The notes beneath the pieces are model-generated. The model saw only the letters and a list, made by a program, of their open reading frames with translations, was not told where the DNA came from and did no database searches. A DNA stretch of 37,009 bases, taken from positions 1 through 37,009 of the forward strand of contig JACQGQ010000037.1 of the NCBI GenBank assembly GCA_016199495.1. The letters run 5' to 3'. Source of the stretch: Chloroflexota bacterium (GTDB lineage Bacteria; Chloroflexota; Dehalococcoidia; Dehalococcoidales; UBA2162). Made by a program: the position numbers and the translations under genes. Of the stretch, positions 19,574-26,795 are shown in pieces; position 1 is the stretch's first letter; each line of letters begins with the position of its first letter.

Positions 19574-19994
19574 TGCCAGCCTAGCCGTGCAATGGCTGAT
19601 ACCGACACAACAGGACCCGCTAGCAGAGTCTTTACTGCAATCGTGGGACCAGGCCGGGACTGAACTCATTGGTCCGCCATTATTTGATGCTGAGGTAACT
19701 TCAACTATCAGACGGCACGTGTATTTTAAGAAACTTCTGCCGGCGCAAGGGGAAAAAGCCTTTTTGTTCTACCACGAGCTAGCTGTGAAAATTGTCAGTC
19801 CGCCTGAGCTTCCCCGGATAGCCTGGCAACTGGCACAGGCATTCAATCTACCGGTATGCTATGATATGCACTACCTGGCCGTGGCCGAGCTTGAGGACTG
19901 CGAACTGTGGACGGCCGATAGCCGACTGGCTAACTCCCTGAAAGGCAAGAATAAGCGGCTAAGATGGTTGGGAGACTACGCTAAGAAAACCTGA
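19551..19994 (+). CDS. vapC: VapC-type PIN-domain ribonuclease toxin
   Basis: A 147-residue PIN domain, the endoribonuclease of type II toxin-antitoxin systems, which typically cuts tRNA or rRNA. The acidic metal-binding set is complete: D8 (CVDAS), E48 (FDAEV), D105 (CYDMHYLAVAE) and D123 (TADSR). The start ATG 19551 lies inside the antitoxin gene in another frame with GAGGAG just upstream, so translation is likely coupled. The substrate cannot be inferred from sequence. Confidence 0.9.
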   Translation: MNSRVCVDASLAVQWLIPTQQDPLAESLLQSWDQAGTELIGPPLFDAEVTSTIRRHVYFKKLLPAQGEKAFLFYHELAVKIVSPPELPRIAWQLAQAFNLPVCYDMHYLAVAELEDCELWTADSRLANSLKGKNKRLRWLGDYAKKT

Positions 19995-20027
19995 ATACTG
20001 CTGTGGAGGGTGAGAAGAGGAGTATAT

Positions 20028-21017
20028 ATGGGGAATCACATATTCCTTGCCAGTAAAGATAATTTTGAGAAATGCCTTGAATATGGAGTGTATGGCGGTA
20101 TTTCTCATTCCTTTGAAAGGACTAATTCAGAAATTATATCTGGGTTTGAAGCTATAAGACCAGGAGACTTCATATTCTTCTACGTTAGAAATACAGGTAT
20201 ATACGGCTTATGGAAAGCAACGAGCAGGCCCTTTCTTGATCGAGAGCGCAATGTGTGGGGAAGAAAAGACCAGCTTTACCCTTATAGAGTTTGCTTTGAG
20301 CCTTCGATAAGAGAGTTCCGCAAACCAATTGCTTTGAGTGATATCTTGGACCTACGAGACAAAGGCAAGATATGGACTTTTGACCTAGGGACTTTTACTA
20401 AGAAGAGTCATCAACCTATAACAACGGAAGAGGGAAAAGAACTAATCCGCCTTCTGCTGAGGAACAATCCTATTTTCCATTCGCTTAGGCAAACATCGAA
20501 CCCGTTTTTAGCCAGAGAAGAGGCTCTCCCGCTGAAACTTGAAACGAATAGCAAGGGACAAATAAGAATAGAAGGTTATCTAAATGCTTGGTTTATGCGT
20601 TCTTTTGCTCAAGGGAAGCTTAAAAGTCTTATCGGCGAGTATTACGATTTTCTAAATTACGTCCCTACTTCTTTCAATACAGTGATGGATATTTTCCTCA
20701 CTCACGTCACCTCGGTTGACGGTGTCGATGTGCTTCATAACTTTACTTGTATTGAGTTGAAAACTGGAATATGCGTAGAAGATAATCTGAATCAGATTAT
20801 TAAATACGAGAATTGGCTTGTCAGAAAACTTGCCAGTGGGGATAACGAAATGGTTCAAAGTATATTGGTTGGCTTTGACTTCGATGACAAAGTTCTAGAG
20901 TATGTACAGAAGCGAAGACTTATAGAGGAGAAAACGGTCAGGTTATTAAAGTATAGGGTGAACAGCGAACAAAACGACCTCATACTAACCGAGGTAGAAT
21001 TCGATAGAAGAGCTTAG
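20028..21017 (+). CDS. EVE-like domain fused to a PD-(D/E)XK nuclease domain
   Basis: With start ATG 20028 (AGGAG 5 nt upstream, preferred over GTG 20010) this is 329 residues. Residues 1-150 resemble EVE/PUA-like modified-base reader domains: an opening strand HIFLASKDN, GDFIFFYVRNTGIYGLWKATS near 46-67, and KPIALSDIL later. Residues 175-329 look like a PD-(D/E)XK nuclease of the DUF91/NucS-like kind, with E182, D221 (VMDIFLTH), E243-x-K245 (CIELKTG) and Q256 (NQIIKYENWL). The combination suggests a modification-sensitive restriction nuclease. Family assignment is by eye, and the function is inferred. The next gene starts 2 nt after its stop. Codon use is AT-richer than secA or valS. Confidence 0.68.
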   Translation: MGNHIFLASKDNFEKCLEYGVYGGISHSFERTNSEIISGFEAIRPGDFIFFYVRNTGIYGLWKATSRPFLDRERNVWGRKDQLYPYRVCFEPSIREFRKPIALSDILDLRDKGKIWTFDLGTFTKKSHQPITTEEGKELIRLLLRNNPIFHSLRQTSNPFLAREEALPLKLETNSKGQIRIEGYLNAWFMRSFAQGKLKSLIGEYYDFLNYVPTSFNTVMDIFLTHVTSVDGVDVLHNFTCIELKTGICVEDNLNQIIKYENWLVRKLASGDNEMVQSILVGFDFDDKVLEYVQKRRLIEEKTVRLLKYRVNSEQNDLILTEVEFDRRA

Positions 21018-21019
21018 TC

Positions 21020-21490
21020 ATGGAGAACAAAACATTCGTCATAAATTATGAAGCCTCAGACGAAACTATACATAAGTTCGCCGCGACTCTCCTTTTGAGT
21101 AAGTATGAGTCAGAACTTATACTCACGCAGGGCAAATACGCTTACAAAGTCAAGAGTGGAAATGGTGGGCATCTGTACTATAAGAAAGGCAATACTGGTG
21201 AATGGGTCTTGATTGCAAACTGGTGTTTCTACGGACTTTACATTGTAGTGCGCTACAGAAAGCCAGTCTGGCTGAGACCAATGTACGAAACTTTATTTGC
21301 TGGAATGAACTTTGTCGCTACTATTTTTGATGAACATAGCATCGAAATAGTAGGCACGGATGGGCAAATCTTACGAAGCAGGAGATTTCGTCTCAGCCCT
21401 CCTTCAGCTTTGGACAAGGTTATGTCAGAAAAATTCGGCTATGCCGAAGAGAAAATCCTGCGCCTTAAAACAGAACTTGAATTAGATTAG
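21020..21490 (+). CDS. Unrecognised 156-residue partner of the EVE-nuclease
   Basis: I do not recognise this protein. It begins MENKTFVINYEASDET two bases after the nuclease stop, so the two are almost certainly translated together. It has no signal peptide. A mildly hydrophobic stretch (VLIANWCFYGLYIVVRY, about 70-86) is too polar to call a membrane helix with confidence. Short alternating hydrophobic segments (YAYKVKSGNGGHLYYKK) suggest a beta-rich N-terminal half, and the C terminus (SEKFGYAEEKILRLKTELELD) is helical and charged. AT-rich like its neighbour. It could be a specificity, sensing or inhibitory subunit; this is inferred from linkage alone. Confidence 0.6.
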   Translation: MENKTFVINYEASDETIHKFAATLLLSKYESELILTQGKYAYKVKSGNGGHLYYKKGNTGEWVLIANWCFYGLYIVVRYRKPVWLRPMYETLFAGMNFVATIFDEHSIEIVGTDGQILRSRRFRLSPPSALDKVMSEKFGYAEEKILRLKTELELD

Positions 21491-21525
21491 TAATGACCAA
21501 TAGTGAAATCACCCAGGGTATCTAA
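21485..21525 (+). other. Remnant of a polX 5' end, now an 10-codon leader ORF
   Basis: GATTAG-TA-ATGACCAATAGTGAAATCACCCAGG encodes MTNSEITQGI and stops at TAA 21523-21525, which overlaps the toxin ATG (TAATG). The true PolX fragment at 21998 begins GATTAG-ATAAC-ATGACCAACACTGAG, encoding MTNTEIAQ. In the 25 nt from ATG, 19 match. The toxin-antitoxin pair is therefore flanked by two diverged copies of the polX start. Confidence 0.6.
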
Positions 21526-21791
21526 TGGATGTAGTCATTAGCGACCATGCCCGCTTTGAAATAGTTCGCCGTCAGCTTTCAGAAGAAGCGGTCAGAAATG
21601 TTGCCGAAAATCCACAGCAGGTGGTTAAATTGAAAAAGGAACGCAAGGTCTACCAGAGCAGATACTATGACCCAACTGAAGATAAAGAGATGATTTTGAG
21701 AGTAATCTGTGAAGAAAGGCTCAACCAGCTTTTTGTAGTTACCGCTTACCGAACTTCAAGGATTGACAAGTACTGGAAGAAGGAGGGCTAA
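21525..21791 (+). CDS. DUF4258-type putative toxin
   Basis: An 88-residue protein starting MDVVISDHARFEIVRRQLSEEAV, matching the DUF4258 pattern: an initial ISDHA(R)F segment, a helix, then KVYQSRYYDP and LFVVTAYRTSRIDKYWK. DUF4258 proteins are small BECR/RelE-like suspected toxins usually paired with a small antitoxin. Its start overlaps the stop of the leader ORF, and its last codons contain the AGGAGG ribosome-binding site of the next gene, so the order is toxin first. RNase activity is inferred, not shown. Confidence 0.8.
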   Translation: MDVVISDHARFEIVRRQLSEEAVRNVAENPQQVVKLKKERKVYQSRYYDPTEDKEMILRVICEERLNQLFVVTAYRTSRIDKYWKKEG

Positions 21792-21792
21792 C

Positions 21793-21996
21793 ATGAAAGT
21801 GATTTATGACTCAGATACCGATACCTTAAATCTTTTATTCAGGGACGAGCCTGTCGCCGAGAGTGATGAACTCAGGGAAGGTTTAATCATTGATTACGGT
21901 TGCGATGGAAAAATCGTCTCCGTTGAAGTTTTGGATGCGTCTGAACACGTTACCGAGCCACAGGGTATTACCTACGAGCTACGAGGTCGCCATTAG
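21793..21996 (+). CDS. DUF2283-type putative antitoxin
   Basis: With start ATG 21793 (perfect AGGAGG at 21781-21786) it has 67 residues. The sequence MKVIYDSDTDTLNLLFRDEPVAESDEL...IIDYGCDGKIVSVEVLDAS is a clear DUF2283 domain, which accompanies DUF4258 genes as the likely antitoxin. The track's longer start at 21763 lies inside the toxin and has no ribosome-binding site. One base separates it from the toxin stop. Confidence 0.85.
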   Translation: MKVIYDSDTDTLNLLFRDEPVAESDELREGLIIDYGCDGKIVSVEVLDASEHVTEPQGITYELRGRH

Positions 21997-22008
21997 GGAT
22001 TAGATAAC

Positions 22009-22392
22009 ATGACCAACACTGAGATTGCTCAGGTATTGGCTGATATTGCCGACCGGCTGGAGCTAAGGAAGGATAACTGGTTCAAGATACGGGCTTACCG
22101 CAAGGCGGCTGGCTCTATCGGAGAACTGCCAGTGGCGGTGGAACAACTGGTCAGGGAGGGACGCTTAAAGGAAATCCCGGGGGTGGGGGAGGCTATCACC
22201 AAGAAGATTACCGAGCTGGTAACCAGCGGGCGCCTTGAGTACTATGAGAAATTGAAAGCGGAGATGGCTGGGGTAAAAGTTAATTCGCCTGTCATTACGA
22301 GGAACGCAGTGACGAAGCAATCCGTAAAATCATACGGATTGCTTCGCCCCGATTTCATTGGGGCTCGCAATGACAAATTAGGAAAAACCTGA
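22009..22392 (+). pseudogene. PolX (family X DNA polymerase) N-terminal remnant
   Basis: The first 90 residues (MTNTEIAQVLADIADRLELRKDNWFKIRAYRKAA...IPGVGEAITKKITEL...GRLEYYEKLKAEM) match the 8-kDa helix-hairpin-helix domain of bacterial PolX/DNA polymerase beta-like proteins, including the GVGEAITKKI hairpin. A normal PolX has about 570 residues with polymerase and PHP domains. Here the frame runs straight into the palindromic repeat at 22291-22374, which encodes the last 35 or so residues, and then stops. No PolX C-terminal part is seen later. It is probably a broken gene. A free HhH domain that still binds DNA cannot be excluded. Confidence 0.75.
22291..22374. repeat. Compound palindromic REP/MITE-like element (GTCATTACGAG type)
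   Basis: Terminal inverted repeats GTCATTACGAG / CTCGCAATGAC enclose a perfect 13-bp hairpin GAAGCAATCCGTA...TACGGATTGCTTC and a smaller GCCCC...GGGGC hairpin. Elements of this GTCATTGCGAG...GAAGCAATC type are widespread in bacterial and metagenomic genomes. It sits inside the PolX remnant and is a different family from the CCCCCTCTCC repeats. Confidence 0.85.
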
Positions 22393-22410
22393 GGTTAAGA
22401 AATGAATGAA

Positions 22411-22615
22411 TCTATCCCCCTGACCCCCTTCCCAATGGGAAGGGGGAGTAATTATTCTTTGAAGGGGCTGACGCCCCTTCAAACTACCCTCAATGATGGG
22501 TATTAGAGAGGGGCGAAACCCCCAGAATGATAGGGTGTCAAAGAGGGACGAAGTCCCTCTAATATCCTCCTCCCCCTCTCCTTTCTAAGGAGAGGGGGAG
22601 GAAGGGGGTGAGGTC
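22411..22615. repeat. Modular palindromic repeat cluster, reverse orientation
   Basis: It begins TCTATCCCCCTGACCCCCTTCCC and ends GGGGGTGAGGTC, so it is inverted relative to 10300-10436. Hairpins include CCCCCTTCCC...GGGAAGGGGG, TTTGAAGGGGC-TGAC-GCCCCTTCAAA, AGAGGGAC-GAA-GTCCCTCT and CCCCCTCTCCTT...AAGGAGAGGGGG. Its right end overlaps the start of the next gene. Confidence 0.78.
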
Positions 22616-23366
22616 AATAGATAACCGTGAACTTAATAACCAGTTGACGGCAGCCGGGGATGCCGCCGCCATCAAGCACCTGGAACAGGCAATCGCCAGT
22701 GGCCAGCACTGGTATCTTGCCCTGCTTGAGGCTATCGGGCGGTGGGAGACGGTTGCGGAAACCGACCACGGACGCACCTATTCTTACCTTATCGACGGCG
22801 AGGCTTTCGACTGGCTGCTGCTAGCGGAGCGCCTCTGCCGGGCGGTGGCAAGTTCATTACCGGACGATGAGAAAACAGCCCTCCTTTTCCATGGTGAGCC
22901 ACCGCTTAACCTGCCCGCCGAGAAATTTAAGGAGCTTATCGGCCGTGCCAAGTATCATCAATACCTTAACTACTTTTACGGCATTACCGTGGAGGAGGCT
23001 TTAACCTGGGCGGTACAGGAGGAGGTACGCAAGGAAAGATGGGCTTCAGGCTACTGTAAGGAGCCGGACATTATTATTAACGAGGCTTACCGGCGAATCT
23101 ACGGCACGACCAAGGCTGTCTTGCTACGGCGTTTCCGGCGGGATAAGGCTTACCCTCAACTCAAGTCTATTAACCTGACCGAGCTAAAAGAGTTCACCTA
23201 CTGGCTGTTCAAGTATCGGCTGAAGCAATGTGATAAGGCCAGGGTAGCCAGCGATACCAAGAAGGCGCTCAACTGGCTGAAGAGCCACGGCTTATCCCGT
23301 CAGCCGGATAAGCCCGCTTTTAAGCCGGAACTGAGCCATGTCTTGCCATCCGAAGCAGTCGGTTAG
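22608..23366 (+). CDS. Conserved-looking hypothetical protein, 252 residues
   Basis: I do not recognise a family. The protein is soluble and helix-rich, with a WYLALLEAIGRWETV segment near 35-50, a HGRTYSYLIDGEAFDWLLLAERLCRAV segment near 54-80, and a Tyr/Arg-rich second half (YCKEPDIIINEAYRRIYGTTKAVLLRRFRRDKAYPQL). No cysteine cluster, membrane helix or nucleotide-binding loop is visible. Codon use is like the core genes. The start GTG 22608 is part of the repeat terminus GGGGGTGAGGT, with purine-rich GGGGGAGGAAGGG of the repeat as the ribosome-binding site. There is no better start downstream. Its stop overlaps the convergent uspA stop by 4 nt. Confidence 0.75.
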   Translation: MRSIDNRELNNQLTAAGDAAAIKHLEQAIASGQHWYLALLEAIGRWETVAETDHGRTYSYLIDGEAFDWLLLAERLCRAVASSLPDDEKTALLFHGEPPLNLPAEKFKELIGRAKYHQYLNYFYGITVEEALTWAVQEEVRKERWASGYCKEPDIIINEAYRRIYGTTKAVLLRRFRRDKAYPQLKSINLTELKEFTYWLFKYRLKQCDKARVASDTKKALNWLKSHGLSRQPDKPAFKPELSHVLPSEAVG

Positions 23367-23839
23367 GTAGTTTTCACCCCTTTTGTCGCCTTAATCACCA
23401 GTACCGGTTTGTCCCCACCCCGCAATACCCGGTCGGTAACACTGCCAAAAGCCCAGCGGCTAAATCCGGAGCGGCCGTGGCTTGACATGGCGATAATGTC
23501 AGCATTGATTTCGTGAGCGGCCGTAATAATCTCCTCGGCGGCATTACCAACGCCGACCCTGATTTTTACCGTGGCCCCCTTGCTGCTCAGCCCTTCACCA
23601 GCCTTACCCAGGTAGTCGGCGGCTTGCTGTTTGAAGCGCTTCATTTCCTGCTCGGTATAAGGCACCGAGACACCGGCTTCTCCGGCAACAACCCAGTGCG
23701 TCAGTAATGATAATACCTGAAGCAGAGTAACCTCTACCTTTGTCCCTGGTAATAGTCTGGAGACCAACTCTTCAATGTAGGGCAAGGCCGCCTCACCCAG
23801 CTTGGAACCGTCCAGTGGCACCAGTATTCTCTCGTACAT
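23363..23839 (-). CDS. Universal stress protein, UspA family
   Basis: A 158-residue single-domain Usp. It opens MYERILVPLDGSKLGEAALPYIEEL and ends with the ATP-binding motif MSSHGRSGFSRWAFGSVTDRVL (G-2x-G-9x-G-S/T), so it is the nucleotide-binding subtype. Usp proteins form dimers and support stress survival. The precise role is not known. The ATG start has GGAGG upstream, and valS ends 10 nt upstream on the same strand, so it is likely the second gene of a valS-uspA transcript. Confidence 0.93.
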   Translation of the reverse strand: MYERILVPLDGSKLGEAALPYIEELVSRLLPGTKVEVTLLQVLSLLTHWVVAGEAGVSVPYTEQEMKRFKQQAADYLGKAGEGLSSKGATVKIRVGVGNAAEEIITAAHEINADIIAMSSHGRSGFSRWAFGSVTDRVLRGGDKPVLVIKATKGVKTT

Positions 23840-23849
23840 TGCTTCCCTC

Positions 23850-26525
23850 CTAAAATTTAGCTACCTGCTGTCTTAGCCTTTCCAGCTTATCCCTTACTAT
23901 CCCCAGCTTGTCTCGCTCCTTGCCAATAACCGCCGCCGGTGCCTTAGCCAGAAAGTCGCTATTATTGAGCCTGGATTCAAGACGGCTCGCCTCAGCCTGG
24001 CTTTGCTCTATCTCCTTTTCCAGTCGCTGCCTCTCACCTTCTAAATCTACCATACTTTCCATCGGGATGACTACCTCAGTTTCCTTGAGCACCGCGACCA
24101 CGCTATTTTCACCCGGTGGAGCCTCCTCCCGGTTACCGATGAAGGTAACCGGCCTTGCCCTGGCTAATGTCTCGATCGCCTGAGAATAGGGCGTAATCGC
24201 CGGCGTCAGCTTACCACCGTAGATTTGAGCTTCAACCCAGCGGCTACTCTCGACATTATAGTGAATCCGGGTATTACGGATAGAACGTATTATCTCTATT
24301 ACCGCCTCCATAACACGCTCGGCTTCAGGGTCAACGGCTTGGGCATCAGCCTCGGGATAAGGCGCTACCATTATCGACTCACCAACCGGCCAGTCCGAAG
24401 CCAGGTGGCGCTTGAGGTTCTGCCACAGCTCTTCGGTCAGGAAAGGCATATAGGGGTGCAGCAGGCGGAGTGAAGTCTCGAGAACATAAACCAGGACGGT
24501 CAGGGGTGTCAGCACTGGCTCCGTAGCGGCGCGCAGGCGAGTCTTTGCCAGCTCGATATACCAGTCGCAGAATTCGCTCCAGAGGAAATCGTAGATTTGC
24601 TTTTGTGCCTCGCCAAACTGAAAATCCTCCATGAGACTGGTGACACTGGCTATAGTACGACTGAGCCGGCTCAGAATCCAGCGGTCTTCCAGCGCCAGTG
24701 CCCCCCACTGAATTGCCTGACCAGTCCAATCTGTCCCGATGCTCCTGAGCACGAAGCGGGTGGCATTCCACAGCTTGTTGGCGAAGTTGCGGCCGGTCTC
24801 CAACCTGGCTTGAGTCAGCTTGATATCGTTACCTGGCGCGGTGCCGGTGGAGACGGCGAAGCGCAGGGCATCAGTGCCGTATTTTTCCAGGGTATCAATC
24901 GGATTAAGCACATTGCCCCTGATTTTGCTCATCTTCTCCCCCCGCTCGTCCCGTATCAGTCCGTGCAGGTAAACGGTATGGAAGGGGATATTACCGGTAT
25001 CCTCCAGACCCATCATAATCATTCTGGCGACCCAGAAGAAAAGAATATCATAGCCGGTCTCCATCACCGTCGTTGGGTAGAAGTAGCCCATATCCTCGGT
25101 CTCGTCCGGCCAGCCCAGCGTGGAGTGTGTCCACAAGGCTGAGCTAAACCAGGTATCGAGCACATCCGGGTCTGGCTCGATACTGGCTGAGCCACAGTGC
25201 TGGCAAGCTTTAACATCCTCAACCGTCACCGTTAGCTCACCACACTGCTGGCAATACCACACCGGGATGGGGTGTCCCCACCATAGCTGCCGACTGATGC
25301 ACCAGTCACGGATATTCTCCATCCAGTTGAGATAGACCCTGGTAAAGCGGGGGGGAATAATGGTGATACGTCCGTCGACAACAGCCTCGATAGCCGGTTG
25401 CGCCAGGGGTTTGGTATTGATAAACCATTGCTTACTGGCAATCGGCTCAATCACCGTCTGGCAGCGCTGGCAGTGTCCCACCGCGTGGGCGTAAGGCTCA
25501 ACCTTGACCAGCAAGCCATCCTTTTCCAGGTCAGCCAGTATGGCGCCACGGCAGGCAAAACGGTCAAGCCCGGCATAGGGCCCGGCATTCTCATTCATGG
25601 TCGCATCCGGGTTCAGTATATTGATGAGCGGCAATCCCTGCCGCTGCGCCACCTCGAAGTCCACCGGGTCGTGCGCCGGGGTGATTTTAACCGCCCCGGT
25701 ACCAAAGCCGGGGTCAACCGCTTCATCGGCAATGACAGGTATTGCCCGGTTGACCGCCGGCAGGATAACTTTTTTACCGACCATAGCCTTAAACCGTTCG
25801 TCTTTGGGATTGACCGCCACGGCCGTATCGCCCAAGATGGTCTCCGGCCGGGTAGTGGCTACGGTAATAAAACCATCGCTGTCAGCCAGGTGATAGCGAA
25901 CATAATAGAGATGACCAGTGAGTTCTTTATGGTCGGTCTCAAGGTCAGAGAGGGCCGTGGCACAACGAGGGCACCAGTTGATAATCCGTTCCCCGCGGTA
26001 GATTAAGCCTTTATCATAGAGACGGACAAAAGCGGTACGTACCGCCCGGCTAGGCGCCTCATCCAGCGTAAAACGCTCCCGACTCCAGTCGCAAGAAACA
26101 CCCAACCTCTGGTGCTGGCGGGCAATAGTCTGGCGACAGTTTTCCGCCCACTGAGCTATTCTCTGCATAAACTGGTCTCGGCCGAGCTGATGCCGGTCTA
26201 TCCCTTCTTCCGCCAGCAATCTCTCCAGTACCACCTGCGTGGCAATACCAGCGTGGTCAACCCCGGGCAGCCACAGTGTCGGCTCGCCTTTCATGCGGTG
26301 CCAGCGAATCATAATGTCTTCCAGAGTGGCCGTCAAGGCATGCCCGACATGAAGCTCACCGGTAACATTGGGCGGCGGCATGATAATGACGAAGGGCTTT
26401 TTCTCCCGGTCTATCCTGGGCTTAAAGTAGTCCTTCTCCAGCCAGAACTGATACCACTTCTGCTCGACATTGCCCGGCTCATAGGCTCTGGGCATTTCGT
26501 CTTGAATCTGTTTTGATTCTGTCAT
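23850..26525 (-). CDS. valS: Valyl-tRNA synthetase
   Basis: Charges tRNA-Val and edits mischarged Thr. At 891 residues it is full length. The class I signature HVGH lies at 59-62 (PPPNVTGELHVGHAL). The CP1 editing domain follows (ATTRPETILGDTAVAV, GTGAVKITPAHDPVDFEVA). Zinc-binding WYCQQCGE/CQHCGS and the EKMSKIRGNV KMSKS loop near 530 come next, then the anticodon-binding domain and the C-terminal coiled coil (LEGERQRLEKEIEQSQAEASRLESRL) that contacts tRNA. The ATG start has GGGAG upstream. No T-box leader is seen; the upstream gap is filled by the repeat at 26552-26790. Confidence 0.97.
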   Translation of the reverse strand: MTESKQIQDEMPRAYEPGNVEQKWYQFWLEKDYFKPRIDREKKPFVIIMPPPNVTGELHVGHALTATLEDIMIRWHRMKGEPTLWLPGVDHAGIATQVVLERLLAEEGIDRHQLGRDQFMQRIAQWAENCRQTIARQHQRLGVSCDWSRERFTLDEAPSRAVRTAFVRLYDKGLIYRGERIINWCPRCATALSDLETDHKELTGHLYYVRYHLADSDGFITVATTRPETILGDTAVAVNPKDERFKAMVGKKVILPAVNRAIPVIADEAVDPGFGTGAVKITPAHDPVDFEVAQRQGLPLINILNPDATMNENAGPYAGLDRFACRGAILADLEKDGLLVKVEPYAHAVGHCQRCQTVIEPIASKQWFINTKPLAQPAIEAVVDGRITIIPPRFTRVYLNWMENIRDWCISRQLWWGHPIPVWYCQQCGELTVTVEDVKACQHCGSASIEPDPDVLDTWFSSALWTHSTLGWPDETEDMGYFYPTTVMETGYDILFFWVARMIMMGLEDTGNIPFHTVYLHGLIRDERGEKMSKIRGNVLNPIDTLEKYGTDALRFAVSTGTAPGNDIKLTQARLETGRNFANKLWNATRFVLRSIGTDWTGQAIQWGALALEDRWILSRLSRTIASVTSLMEDFQFGEAQKQIYDFLWSEFCDWYIELAKTRLRAATEPVLTPLTVLVYVLETSLRLLHPYMPFLTEELWQNLKRHLASDWPVGESIMVAPYPEADAQAVDPEAERVMEAVIEIIRSIRNTRIHYNVESSRWVEAQIYGGKLTPAITPYSQAIETLARARPVTFIGNREEAPPGENSVVAVLKETEVVIPMESMVDLEGERQRLEKEIEQSQAEASRLESRLNNSDFLAKAPAAVIGKERDKLGIVRDKLERLRQQVAKF

Positions 26526-26551
26526 AACTCCCTTTCTTAGATTATTTGTTT

Positions 26552-26790
26552 AACCTCACCCCCTTAATCCCCCTCTCCTTGTGAAGGAGAGGGGGAGGGG
26601 ATTTTTTAGAGAGGCTTCGCCTCTCTTTGCCTCACCTTTACTTAAATCCCTCTCGCTCTCCCTTTCTGAAAGGGAGAAGTTCTCCCCCTTTGGCAAAGGG
26701 GGACTCAGGGGAATTTCCCTCATGGGCTTCGCCCCCTCTCTTATCCATACTCCCCCTTCCCTTAGTAAGGGAAGGGGGTCAGGGGGATGG
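26552..26790. repeat. Modular palindromic repeat cluster, extended copy
   Basis: It starts AACCTCACCCCCTTAATCC. It has the CCCCCTCTCCTT-GTG-AAGGAGAGGGGG hairpin, AGAGAGGC-TTC-GCCTCTCT (near 26607-26626), CCCTTTCTGAAAGGG, CCCCCTTTGGCAAAGGGGG, GGGCTTCGCCCC, and a CCCCCTTCCCTTAGTAAGGGAAGGGGG closing palindrome ending GGGGGATGG. Compared with 10300-10436 it contains an extra block of about 100 bp between modules. It lies between valS and the nuclease gene. Confidence 0.78.
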
Positions 26791-26795
26791 ATTTA

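Noticed and set aside
20010-20027. GTG 20010 as the start of the EVE-nuclease
   Set aside because: The six extra codons contain the AGGAG ribosome-binding site of ATG 20028.
24597-26516. Several long plus-strand ORFs (up to 202 aa) opposite valS
   Set aside because: Shadow frames of the GC-rich valS gene with no domain pattern.
26526-26795. T-box leader upstream of valS
   Set aside because: The gap is filled by the palindromic repeat cluster; no T-box sequence or specifier stem was found.
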